Below are positions 42,481-50,661 of a DNA stretch of 64,000 nt, piece by piece; the stretch's first letter is position 1; every line of letters begins with the position of its first letter. The notes under the pieces were generated by a model. It was given only the letters and a program-made list of their open reading frames with translations. It was not told where the DNA came from and did not search any database. A program made the translations under genes and the position numbers. Source of the DNA: Clostridium felsineum DSM 794 (GTDB taxonomy: Bacteria; Bacillota; Clostridia; Clostridiales; Clostridiaceae); assembly GCF_002006355.2 (NCBI RefSeq), contig NZ_CP096980.1, forward strand, positions 2,108,001-2,172,000. Reading direction: 5' to 3'.

Positions 42481-43428
42481 ATGAACATACTTTTAACAGC
42501 AGTAGGTAAAAGAGTGCAACTTATAAAGTGCTTACAAAGGAATGCAAAGGTATTTGGATGCGATATTTCAGGTTTAGCACCTGCAGCCAAGTTTGTAGAT
42601 GGTTTTTTTAAGGTGAAAAAATATAATGAAGAGGGCTACATTGAAGATATTTTTAATATATGTAAAAAAGAAAAGATAGATTTTTTAATTCCACTTTTTG
42701 AAAGAGAATTTTTAAGCCTTTGCCAATATAGAGAAGAGCTTAAAAACCTTGGTACAGAACTTCTTTTAAGTGGAAAGAGTATAATTGAAATTTGCAATGA
42801 TAAATGGAAAACCTATGAATTCTTTAAGGAAAATAATATAAGTTGTCCAATTACGTACATGAAAGACAAAATTAATAAAGATATTATTTATCCACTAATT
42901 ATAAAACCACTTGATGGTATGGGGAGCAGCAGTGTGTTTAAAATAAATAATGAAAAAGAATTGAATTTTTTTTCTCAGTATGTTAAAAATCCAATATTGC
43001 AGCAATTTATAGAAGGAAAAGAATATACTATAGATACATTATGTGATCTTAAGGGAAGAGTTATATTTGCAATACCAAGAGAAAGGCTAGAGGTTCGTTC
43101 AGGAGAAGTTACAAAAAGCAGAACTGTAAAAGATGAAAATATCACAAAGTCAGTGAAAAACTTATGCGAAAAACTCCAAAAGGAAGCCTCAAAAAATGGT
43201 GATAATGTAGTAGGTCCTCTCACTATTCAGTGTATTGTAGATAATAGAGGAAAAGTATATTTTATAGAAATAAATCCTCGTTTCGGTGGCGGAGTGCCAC
43301 TCTCATTTGAAGCAGGAGGAGATTATGGAAAGTGTTTCAAGGATATAAAAAATAATATAAATATAGAGACTATAGATGACTTTAAAGAGTTAACTATGCT
43401 TAGGTATGATGAGGCAATATATGTTTAG
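42481..43428 (+). CDS. ATP-grasp ligase of unknown substrate
   Basis: The 315-residue protein starts with an N-terminal Rossmann-like part (NILLTAVGKRVQLIKCL). The ATP-grasp core follows, with YPLIIKPLDGMGSSSVFKI, LQQFIEGKEYTIDTLCD, and the metal-binding end FIEINPRFGGGVPLSFEAG. ATP-grasp enzymes of this kind join a carboxylate to an amine or thiol via an acyl phosphate. In sugar islands they may add an amino acid or other acid to the sugar. The exact reaction cannot be told. AGGAG precedes the ATG. Confidence 0.82.
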   Translation: MNILLTAVGKRVQLIKCLQRNAKVFGCDISGLAPAAKFVDGFFKVKKYNEEGYIEDIFNICKKEKIDFLIPLFEREFLSLCQYREELKNLGTELLLSGKSIIEICNDKWKTYEFFKENNISCPITYMKDKINKDIIYPLIIKPLDGMGSSSVFKINNEKELNFFSQYVKNPILQQFIEGKEYTIDTLCDLKGRVIFAIPRERLEVRSGEVTKSRTVKDENITKSVKNLCEKLQKEASKNGDNVVGPLTIQCIVDNRGKVYFIEINPRFGGGVPLSFEAGGDYGKCFKDIKNNINIETIDDFKELTMLRYDEAIYV

Positions 43429-43749
43429 AAAACATTGTAAAGTGAAAATTTGCAGAGGCTTTGAATATAATGTTTTCTTTAATTAAATACATGAATAAAA
43501 CAGTTTTATTAATTAATAATAAAGGTATATAAATACTCAAGTATTATGTGTAGTAGAAGAATTTTGCTCTTCAAGTTTTAAAAAAATGTCCGATAATTTA
43601 GTAAAATTAATAAGTGATAGAAAATATTATAAAGTCATGTCTAAAAAAGGCAAAAGGGAAGGCAAGTATACTTTTAAATACAGAAAAGAGTTTGAAAAAA
43701 GATTAAAAATGTAGAAAAACAAAATGTTTTTGAAGTGAGGGGGTAAGAA
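43429..43749. other. 321-base stretch between the ATP-grasp and pseI genes, with a possible coding remnant
   Basis: No convincing gene is present. An open frame from 43523 to 43714 reads like the lysine-rich tail of a protein (from ATG 43586, MSDNLVKLISDRKYYKVMSK onward, 42 residues), but the ATG has no ribosome site, so it may be a gene remnant. TCCGATAA at 43589-43596 resembles a sigma-D -10 box but has no TAAA at the right distance. Confidence 0.4.
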
Positions 43750-44802
43750 ATGAATAAGATCGTGGACATTGGAGGAAGAAAAATAGGTGAAGGACAAAGA
43801 ACCTTTATAATAGCAGAGATGTCTGCCAATCATAATCAAGACTTTAATAGAGCTGCTCAAATAATAAAGGCAGCAAAAGAGGCAGGAGCAGATGCTATAA
43901 AACTTCAAACCTATACACCTGACACAATAACCTTTAACTCAGATAATGAGTATTTTCAAATAAAGCAAGGCACCATATGGGATGGTACAACGCTCCATAA
44001 ATTGTACGAAGAAGCTTACACACCATGGCAGTGGCAACCAGAATTAAAAAAGATTGCAGAAAAAGAAGGGCTTATATGCTTTTCATCTCCATTTGACAAT
44101 ACTGCTGTTGATTTTTTAGAAGAAATGAATGTGCCAGCTTATAAAGTAGCTTCATTTGAACTTACAGACATACCATTTATAGAATACATAGCTTCAAAAG
44201 GTAAGCCTGTTATAATGTCAACAGGTATTGCAGAAATAGGGGAGATTTATGAAGCTGTAGAAGCATGCAAAAGGCAAGGAAATGAAAATGTTATGCTTTT
44301 AAAATGTAGTAGTTCATATCCATCACCGCTAGAAGATATTAATCTTAAGACTATTCCTAATATGAGAGATACCTTTAATTGCAGTGTTGGGCTATCTGAT
44401 CATACTATGGGATATTCAGTAGCTACAGCAGCTATTGCTTTAGGAGCAACTGTAATTGAAAAGCATTTTACGCTTAAAAGAAGTGATGGTGGGCCTGATT
44501 CGGCGTTTTCAATGGAGCCAGAAGAATTTAAAGCTATGGTTAAAAGTATAAGAGAAGTTGAAAAGGCTTTAGGAAAGGTAACATACGAACTTACAGAAAA
44601 ACAAAAAAATAGCAGACAACATTCAAGATCATTATTTGTGGTTAAGGACATAGGGAGGGGAGAAATATTTACAAATGAAAATGTTAAAAGCATAAGACCA
44701 GCATTTGGGTTAAAGACAAAATATACAAAGGATGTAATTGGAAAGAAAGCAAGAAGGGATATTAAAAAGGGTACACCTTTGGACTGGAGTTTACTAGAAT
44801 AA
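43750..44802 (+). CDS. pseI: PseI-type nonulosonic acid synthase with SAF domain
   Basis: PseI condenses phosphoenolpyruvate with the 6-deoxy-2,4-diacetamido hexose to give pseudaminic acid. The 350-residue protein has the NeuB barrel (FIIAEMSANHNQDFNRAAQI, DAIKLQTYTPDTITF, CFSSPFDNTAVDFLEEM, VALGATVIEKHFTL-like region, GGPDSAFSMEP). A C-terminal SAF domain covers about residues 290-350 (SLFVVKDIGRGEIFTNENVK). DTITF and AYTPWQWQ are features I associate with PseI rather than NeuB or LegI. GTGAGGGGG precedes the ATG. PseG follows directly. Confidence 0.88.
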   Translation: MNKIVDIGGRKIGEGQRTFIIAEMSANHNQDFNRAAQIIKAAKEAGADAIKLQTYTPDTITFNSDNEYFQIKQGTIWDGTTLHKLYEEAYTPWQWQPELKKIAEKEGLICFSSPFDNTAVDFLEEMNVPAYKVASFELTDIPFIEYIASKGKPVIMSTGIAEIGEIYEAVEACKRQGNENVMLLKCSSSYPSPLEDINLKTIPNMRDTFNCSVGLSDHTMGYSVATAAIALGATVIEKHFTLKRSDGGPDSAFSMEPEEFKAMVKSIREVEKALGKVTYELTEKQKNSRQHSRSLFVVKDIGRGEIFTNENVKSIRPAFGLKTKYTKDVIGKKARRDIKKGTPLDWSLLE

Positions 44803-44823
44803 AATTAAAAAGGTGTGGTATAA

Positions 44824-45843
44824 TTGAGGATTTTAATCAGAGCCGATGGAGGCAGGGATATAGGTATGGGTCATATAATGAGGACACTTACCTTAGCAAG
44901 AGAACTTAATAAGTATTTTGAGGTTATATATGTTTGTAAAACAGAAGAGGGAAATAAGAGAAATATAACTAATGGAAAATATTCTAAAGGTATTCATAAG
45001 GTTCTATCAAGTGGGTTTAAGGTGGAAATGGTACATGAAAATGATGTACTTGAAGATTTGAAAAGAATAAAAGGTGATATGCTAATAACAGATAGTTATG
45101 ATGTGGATGACATGTATTTTAAGGTTACAAGTGCAGTATTTCATAGAACTATATATATTGATGACATGTGTCGTTATGATTTTAAAGGGCTTGATATGAT
45201 AATAAATCAAAATATAAATGCAAGCGATTTAAAGTATAATGAAACTTTTGATAAAACTCTTCTTTTAGGCTGTAATTATGTGATGCTCAGAGATGAGTTT
45301 AAAAATCTAGAGGATAAAATTATAAGAAGAAAAGCTCGGGATGTAATGATTACGGCAGGTGGAGCAGATCCATTTTTATTAACGCTTAAACTGCTTTACT
45401 ATTTAAGAGATGAGAATTATAATTTTCATGTAGTTGTTGGAGCATCCTTTGATGAAGCCTATATAGATAAACTAAAAATATATGAAAAATCAAAAAACTT
45501 AAGCTTTTATTATAATGCAGATATGTGCGAACTAATGAAAAAATGTGATATATGCATATCAGCAGCAGGAAGTACCCTATACGAGCTTTGCAGCGTGGGT
45601 GTTCCATCTCTTTCTATTACAGTAGCTGAAAATCAAAAAAAATCAGCAGAGAAATTTGATAGTCTTAAAATAATAAAAAATCTTGGGTGGCACAATGAAT
45701 TAAATAGGGAAAAGGTTTTAGAAGAAATACATACCCTAAGTAGTGACTATAACAAAAGAAAAAATATTTCATTGACAGCGCAGGCAATCATTGATGGAAT
45801 GGGAACTCAAAGAATAGTTGAGAAAATATTAGATATGGTTTGA
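44824..45843 (+). CDS. pseG: PseG-like UDP-sugar hydrolase
   Basis: PseG releases UDP from the 2,4-diacetamido-2,4,6-trideoxy-L-altrose precursor just before the PseI step. The 339-residue protein begins RILIRADGGRDIGMGHIMRT, the family start with the catalytic His region, and has a GT28-like C-terminal half (VMITAGGADPFLLTLKLLYY, CDICISAAGSTLYELCSVGV). The TTG start follows AAAGGTG. Order after pseI supports the call. A terminator ends the island 30 bases later. Confidence 0.87.
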   Translation: MRILIRADGGRDIGMGHIMRTLTLARELNKYFEVIYVCKTEEGNKRNITNGKYSKGIHKVLSSGFKVEMVHENDVLEDLKRIKGDMLITDSYDVDDMYFKVTSAVFHRTIYIDDMCRYDFKGLDMIINQNINASDLKYNETFDKTLLLGCNYVMLRDEFKNLEDKIIRRKARDVMITAGGADPFLLTLKLLYYLRDENYNFHVVVGASFDEAYIDKLKIYEKSKNLSFYYNADMCELMKKCDICISAAGSTLYELCSVGVPSLSITVAENQKKSAEKFDSLKIIKNLGWHNELNREKVLEEIHTLSSDYNKRKNISLTAQAIIDGMGTQRIVEKILDMV

Positions 45844-45873
45844 AAAAATAATAGAATGTAAGAATTTAAATAT

Positions 45874-45903
45874 AAAATCCACTGGCGAGGCAGTGGATTT
45901 TTT
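45874..45903 (+). terminator. Intrinsic terminator closing the pse island
   Basis: AAAATCCACTG (45874-45884) pairs with CAGTGGATTTT (45891-45901) around GCGAGG, followed by T residues. Confidence 0.9.
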
Positions 45904-45950
45904 AAATTTCTTATTTAATATAAAACATAACTTAATTAATGCAAAATGCT

Positions 45951-46933
45951 TTATTTCTCACAAATAAAGTCATCTTCACCACAAAGCATTTTTAAAAGAT
46001 TACATGACTTTAAAAATTCATCTATCCATCTTACATAACCATTTAAATCGCAATTTGAATATTCTTTAGGATTATTTGTACATTGCCAAATATAACGAGG
46101 AATAAAAGCAATAGATTTATGTTTTAGTGGTCTAGGATGAAAACAAACTTTATTTTTATAGGGTAAGTTATCAAATCTTTTTATAAGTTTTTCATTATCA
46201 TTTGTTATTACCATCTTTATAAATAAATTTTCTTTGTTTATTTTTGATTTTCTTCTATCCCAATCATTTTTAGCATCTTCAAATGATGAATGATGGTTAA
46301 AATTAAATATAATTTTGTTATCACCTATACCTAATGAACCCTTAGGTGATTTACAGGAATAAATATCTCATTTATCGTACATTTGTAAATCTTCTTCTAA
46401 ATAATAATCCATGTTTTCCGAGGATTTCATATAATCATCATTATATAAATAGAAATTAATAAAAGAAGAAGTAAATTTTAATGATAAATATTTACTTACT
46501 TTACCATCCCAGCAATCATCAGAAATAATAGTAATAGGGTTCTCAATTAATTTACAATATCTTTTAAAATCAAAATTAGGAGTAAAAAAACTTTTCCATT
46601 TATTATTTTATCTTCAGGTATACGTAATTCAATAGCTTCGTTTTTAATATTTGAAAATCGCTCTTTGTTGAATACTATTATGTAATCAAATTGATAGTTG
46701 GATATTTTAGTTTTGTCTATTAATTTTTTTTCATCAATATAACTAGAATATTTGTCTCATGATATTAGTGCTTCAATTGATAAATTTCCTGTTAATGTTT
46801 CAAATAGTATTTTATCATGTACTAAATTATATTCGTCACTTGTTCCCAAAATCGAGTAGTTATACATTTTATTGGATCTGTTAATAAAATTAGTATTATT
46901 ATTGAATAAATTCCTCAAATAGTTAGTATTCAT
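45951..46933 (-). pseudogene. Decayed DUF1919-family gene (two in-frame TGA stops and one frameshift)
   Basis: Read on the minus strand from ATG at 46933, the first 58 codons resemble the N-terminal domain of DUF1919 surface-polysaccharide proteins (YSILGTSDEYNLVHDKILFE). TGA stops occur at 46759-46757 and 46370-46368. Both sit where Trp is expected (SWDKY-like and KWDIY-like contexts), so each looks like TGG to TGA. A one-base loss in a T-run (A-run 46584-46590 on the + strand) shifts the frame at KVFF. Restored, the chain continues NPITIISDDCWDGKV, KIIFNFNHHSSFEDAKNDW and KMVITNDNEKLI to the stop at 45951. The total of 983 bases is one short of a multiple of three. It is the only minus-strand gene seen. 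Confidence 0.85.
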
Positions 46934-46974
46934 AATAAATTAACTTTATGGAATACAATAAAGGAGGTTAATTG

Positions 46975-47001
46975 TAAAGATAAATTAGGTTATAACGATA
47001 A
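46975..47001 (+). promoter_or_regulatory. Sigma-D promoter of the yjfB-like gene
   Basis: TAAA (46975-46978), 15 bases, AACGATAA (46994-47001), 25 bases before the start codon at 47026. Confidence 0.78.
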
Positions 47002-47025
47002 TTAAAGTATAAAAGGAGGGATTTT

Positions 47026-47199
47026 ATGGATATAGCACTTTTAGCAACTATTAATAGCAATCAGAAAGTGAGTGATGCAGCAAATCTTGACGTTTTTAAA
47101 ATGGCTATGAACAATTGTAAGCAAACTGGTGAAAATACAGCAGAAATGATAGAAGCCATGGACCCTAATTTAGGAAAGAATATTGACGTCAGAGTTTAA
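47026..47199 (+). CDS. YjfB-like putative motility protein (57 residues)
   Basis: ATG 47026 follows AAAAGGAGGG and the frame closes at 47197-47199. The product starts MDIALLATINSNQKVSDAAN and continues with a helix LDVFKMAMNNCKQTGENTAE. This is the short YjfB motility-protein pattern (MDIA start, VxDAxxxxVxKxAMD-like helix), in which Bacillus YjfB belongs to the sigma-D regulon. A sigma-D promoter just upstream supports this. It is isolated between a pseudogene and the rfbF operon. The function of YjfB is unknown. Confidence 0.78.
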   Translation: MDIALLATINSNQKVSDAANLDVFKMAMNNCKQTGENTAEMIEAMDPNLGKNIDVRV

Positions 47200-47221
47200 A
47201 CAAGGACATGTTGTTATAGTG

Positions 47222-47248
47222 TGTTAATAAAAAAATTTTTTATTAACA
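47222..47248 (+). terminator. AT-only hairpin after the yjfB-like gene, possible weak terminator
   Basis: TGTTAATAAAAAA and TTTTTTATTAACA form a 13-bp AT stem with almost no loop, 22 bases after the stop. The T-run is inside the stem, so termination strength is doubtful. The rest of 47200-47500 holds a promoter and no gene. Confidence 0.45.
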
Positions 47249-47323
47249 TGCTATATTTAAGTTTCATGTGGTAACTTGAGGTTAATGTTATTTCATAACT
47301 TTAATACATAAAAAATAATTGTA

Positions 47324-47352
47324 TTGAAATAGATTACATAGTAGTATATTAT
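47324..47352 (+). promoter_or_regulatory. Probable sigma-A promoter of the rfbF operon
   Basis: TTGAAA (47324-47329), 17 bases, TATTAT (47347-47352). The leader to the TTG start at 47501 would be about 142 bases. No sigma-D motif is seen here, so this glycan block may be made under different control from the maf island. Confidence 0.55.
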
Positions 47353-47500
47353 ATATACTTATTACCATAATATTCATAGTATGTATTAATAAAATATATA
47401 CTGAAAAATTTTAAATAAATACAAGAACGTGAGCAATGATGTAAAATGTAGTTTTATTTTGAAATTATTTTAATAAGTATTAATTTTTGGAGGTGTTTTT

Positions 47501-48274
47501 TTGAAGGCAGTTATACTTGCAGGTGGTTTAGGGACAAGATTAAGCGAAGAAACAGTTGTAAAACCTAAACCAATGGTTGAAATAGGCGGATATCCAATCT
47601 TATGGCATATAATGAAGACATATTCTTATTATGGAATAAATGATTTTATAATATGTTGTGGTTATAAGGGATATGTGATTAAGGAGTATTTCGCTAATTA
47701 TTATATGCATATGAGTGATCTTAAGGTAGATTTAAGCTCGGGAAATATAAGTTATTATAATTGTAAGGCAGAGCCGTGGAAAATAACTCTTATTGATACA
47801 GGCTTAAATACTTTGACAGGTGGTAGAATTAAAAGAGTTAAGGACTATATTGGTAGTGAGACATTTATGCTTACATATGGAGATGGTGTTTCAAATGTTG
47901 ATATAAAAGCTCTCTTAGAATTTCATAGGGAACATAAGAAAATAGCTACAGTTACGGCTGTTCAACCATCAGGGAGATTTGGAGCGCTTAATATAGATGA
48001 TAGTTATAATGTTAATAAATTTATGGAAAAACCTAATGGAGATGGTGCATGGATTAATGGAGGATATTTTGTGCTTGAACCTGATATATTTGATTACATA
48101 GAAGGTGATAATACGACATTTGAAAGTGAACCACTTGAAAATATTGCAAAAGAGGACAAGCTCTGTGCATTTAAACATGAAGGTTTTTGGAAACCTATGG
48201 ATACTTTAAGAGATAAAAATGAACTTGAATTATTATGGAAAACAGGAAAGGCACCATGGAAAATATGGAGATAG
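47501..48274 (+). CDS. rfbF: Glucose-1-phosphate cytidylyltransferase
   Basis: RfbF makes CDP-glucose from CTP and glucose-1-phosphate, the entry to CDP-deoxysugars. The 257-residue protein has the nucleotidyltransferase start MKAVILAGGLGTRLSEETVV, KPKPMVEIGGYPILWHIMK, MLTYGDGVSNVDIKALLEFH, INGGYFVLEPDIFDYIEGD and FWKPMDTLRDKNELELLW. All are typical of RfbF rather than RmlA. The TTG start follows TTGGAGGTG. It heads a cassette with rfbG and modifying enzymes. Confidence 0.94.
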   Translation: MKAVILAGGLGTRLSEETVVKPKPMVEIGGYPILWHIMKTYSYYGINDFIICCGYKGYVIKEYFANYYMHMSDLKVDLSSGNISYYNCKAEPWKITLIDTGLNTLTGGRIKRVKDYIGSETFMLTYGDGVSNVDIKALLEFHREHKKIATVTAVQPSGRFGALNIDDSYNVNKFMEKPNGDGAWINGGYFVLEPDIFDYIEGDNTTFESEPLENIAKEDKLCAFKHEGFWKPMDTLRDKNELELLWKTGKAPWKIWR

Positions 48275-48373
48275 TATAGTTAGTAATCTGATTAAATTAT
48301 AGTTATCTATCAAGTTTTTACAATTAATCTGATTATAATTTAGATTTTGGTGTTAGAGAGAATAGTTCTTTAG

Positions 48374-48454
48374 GAATGGAAGATATATGAGCCCATAATA
48401 TCAGATGGAGATAAACCATTTGATTTATTAAAAGAATTTAAAGATTTGTGGTGA
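48374..48454 (+). pseudogene. Possible C-terminal remnant of a lost gene
   Basis: Between rfbF and the next gene, one frame reads EWKIYEPIISDGDKPFDLLK and on to EFKDLW then a stop, and another just upstream reads NLDFGVRENSSLGMEDI. Both look like coding sequence broken by a frameshift. The stop at 48452-48454 lies six bases before the next start. I cannot name the parent gene. The preceding 48275-48373 holds only a repeated AATCTGATTA. Confidence 0.35.
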
Positions 48455-48459
48455 ATAGT

Positions 48460-49389
48460 ATGGAAAAAATAGTTTTAACAGGTGCTACAGGATATATTGG
48501 TTCTAATCTTACTAAAAAGTTAATAGAGGATAAAAAAGAAGTATATGTAATTGCGAGAAGTACTTCTAAGTTTGATATGTTGAGTGAAGTTTTAGACAAA
48601 GTTAATGTATTTATTTATGATGGTAATGTGTTTAAATTGATAGAGCATTTTAAGCAAATTAAACCTGATGCGGTTTGCCACTTGGCATCATTATTTATTT
48701 CAGAACATAGTAGTGGGGATATTAATGATTTAATTGATAGTAATATTAAATTTTCTACCGAGATTTTAGAATCCATGAGCAAAGCAAAAGTAGATAAGTT
48801 AATAAATGTTGGAACAGCTTGGCAACACTACAATGATGAAAGTTATAATCCAGTATGTTTGTATGCAGCGACTAAGGAAGCATTTGAAAAAATAATAGAT
48901 TATTATGTTCAAGCAAATAAATTTAAGGTTATTACATTAAAATTATTTGATACATATGGACCTAAGGATAATAGGGGTAAAATAATAAACCTTTTGGAAA
49001 AGTACTCTAAAAATGGGGATACACTTAAAATGTCAAAAGGAGAACAATTACTAGATTTAACATATATTGATGATATTGTTAAAGGGTTTTATACAGCGTT
49101 ATTTAGCTTAGATGAAATAAAAAAGCAGTGTTTTCATGAAAAATATGGTTTGTACGGTATTAAGAGATATAAATTAAAAGATATAGTATCTATGTATGAA
49201 GAGATAACAGGTAGAAAAGTACTAGTTGAATGGGGAGCAAGGCCATATAGAAAAAGAGAAGTCATGAATCCAGCTACTTTAATAAGTCCTTTACCTAAAT
49301 GGAATGCTGAAATTGATTTAAAAACTGGATTGAAGTATATGGATGAAACAAATAATTTGAATGATGTAGGTGATATAAATAATGGATGA
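48460..49389 (+). CDS. NAD-dependent epimerase/reductase of a CDP-sugar pathway
   Basis: This 309-residue extended short-chain dehydrogenase has the cofactor loop TGATGYIGSNL, CHLASLFISEHSSGDINDLI, a catalytic Tyr-x3-Lys in LYAATKEAFEKII, LKLFDTYGPKDNRGKI and LLDLTYIDDIVKGF. Between rfbF and rfbG it most likely reduces or epimerises a CDP-4-keto-6-deoxyhexose, like CDP-abequose-type synthases. The start could be ATG 48460 or GTG 48451. Its end overlaps the rfbG start by eight bases. Confidence 0.82.
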   Translation: MEKIVLTGATGYIGSNLTKKLIEDKKEVYVIARSTSKFDMLSEVLDKVNVFIYDGNVFKLIEHFKQIKPDAVCHLASLFISEHSSGDINDLIDSNIKFSTEILESMSKAKVDKLINVGTAWQHYNDESYNPVCLYAATKEAFEKIIDYYVQANKFKVITLKLFDTYGPKDNRGKIINLLEKYSKNGDTLKMSKGEQLLDLTYIDDIVKGFYTALFSLDEIKKQCFHEKYGLYGIKRYKLKDIVSMYEEITGRKVLVEWGARPYRKREVMNPATLISPLPKWNAEIDLKTGLKYMDETNNLNDVGDINNG

Positions 49390-50476
49390 ATTATTTGCTG
49401 GAGCATACAAAGATAGTAAAGTTCTTTTAACAGGAAACACAGGTTTTAAAGGATCATGGTTATCTATATGGTTAAATAAACTTGGTGCAAAGGTTACAGG
49501 ATATTCTCTTGAATCTTCAGATAAAGAACCATCAATGTTTAGAATATGTAATTTAGAAAATAAAGTTACAAATATAATTGGTGATGTAAGAAACTTGAAA
49601 AAATTAAAGCAAGTTTTTAATGATTATAAACCAGAAATAGTATTTCATCTTGCAGCTCAGCCACTTGTAAGGGTATCATATAAAAATCCCATCGAAACTT
49701 ATGAAACAAATGTTATGGGAACAGTAAATGTGCTTGAGGCAGCTAAAGATTGTAAAAGTGTAAAAGCAGTTATTATAATTACAACAGACAAGTGCTATGA
49801 AAATAAGGAGTATATCTATGGATATAGGGAGAATGATCCTATGGGAGGATATGATCCATATAGTTCTAGTAAAGGATGTGCAGAGTTGGTTGTATCTGCA
49901 TATAGAAATAGTTTTTACGATTCAAATAATATAGGCTTGGCATCTGTCAGAGCAGGAAATGTAATAGGTGGAGGAGATTGGGCACAAGATAGATTAATAC
50001 CAGATTTTATAAGAGCAACTTTAAAAAATAGAAAAGTATTAGTAAGAAATCCGTATGCTACGAGGCCATGGCAACATGTGCTTGAACCCTTATCTGGTTA
50101 TTTATGGTTGGGAGCTTTAATGTTAAAGGATAGTAAGAAATATAGTAGTGGATGGAATTTTGGACCTAATGACACGGATGTTTTAGATGTTGAAGAAATT
50201 CTAAATTTATGTATAGATAGCTATGGTGATGGGAATATAGAGATAGATAATTATCAACAATTACATGAGGCCAATTTATTGAAGTTGGATATAAGCAAAG
50301 CCAAATATTATTTGAAGTGGTATCCTATATGGAACGTAAAACAATCAGTTGATATGACAATGAAATGGTATAAGGAATTTTATGAAAACCAAGATGGAAA
50401 TATGTATCAGTATACATTAAGGCAAATATATAAATATGAACAAGATGCTAAAAAAAACGATTTATTGTGGTATTAA
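49382..50476 (+). CDS. rfbG: CDP-glucose 4,6-dehydratase
   Basis: RfbG converts CDP-glucose to CDP-4-keto-6-deoxyglucose. The 364-residue protein shows LLTGNTGFKGSWLSIWLNKL, FHLAAQPLVRVSYKNPIETY, TTDKCYENKEYIYGYRENDP with the GYRE region typical of RfbG, GGYDPYSSSKGCAELV with Tyr-x3-Lys, and RAGNVIGGGDWAQDRLIPDF. The ATG overlaps the previous stop (ATGGATGA), so translation is coupled. The 185 bases after it hold no gene. Confidence 0.93.
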   Translation: MDELFAGAYKDSKVLLTGNTGFKGSWLSIWLNKLGAKVTGYSLESSDKEPSMFRICNLENKVTNIIGDVRNLKKLKQVFNDYKPEIVFHLAAQPLVRVSYKNPIETYETNVMGTVNVLEAAKDCKSVKAVIIITTDKCYENKEYIYGYRENDPMGGYDPYSSSKGCAELVVSAYRNSFYDSNNIGLASVRAGNVIGGGDWAQDRLIPDFIRATLKNRKVLVRNPYATRPWQHVLEPLSGYLWLGALMLKDSKKYSSGWNFGPNDTDVLDVEEILNLCIDSYGDGNIEIDNYQQLHEANLLKLDISKAKYYLKWYPIWNVKQSVDMTMKWYKEFYENQDGNMYQYTLRQIYKYEQDAKKNDLLWY

Positions 50477-50661
50477 TTATAAATGTAAAATATATGAAAA
50501 CAAGAAGATTTAAGGACATAATGTAACAGAAAACTTTTGATACTATAAGGTTAAATAAGAAATTTATTTTATAAAAATATACGTGAACTATCAAGGAAAA
50601 GCTTATAGGAACTGTGTTGCATTTTTTATTAATAAAATATGAATTTTAAGGAGGAGTAAGG

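Noticed and set aside
43589..43596. Sigma-D -10 box TCCGATAA before pseI
   Set aside because: The -35 position at the right distance reads TTCA rather than TAAA, and the box falls in a possible coding remnant.
46368..46759. TGA read as tryptophan or selenocysteine in the DUF1919 gene
   Set aside because: The gene also has a frameshift, and no other gene in the window uses an internal TGA, so decay is the simpler explanation.
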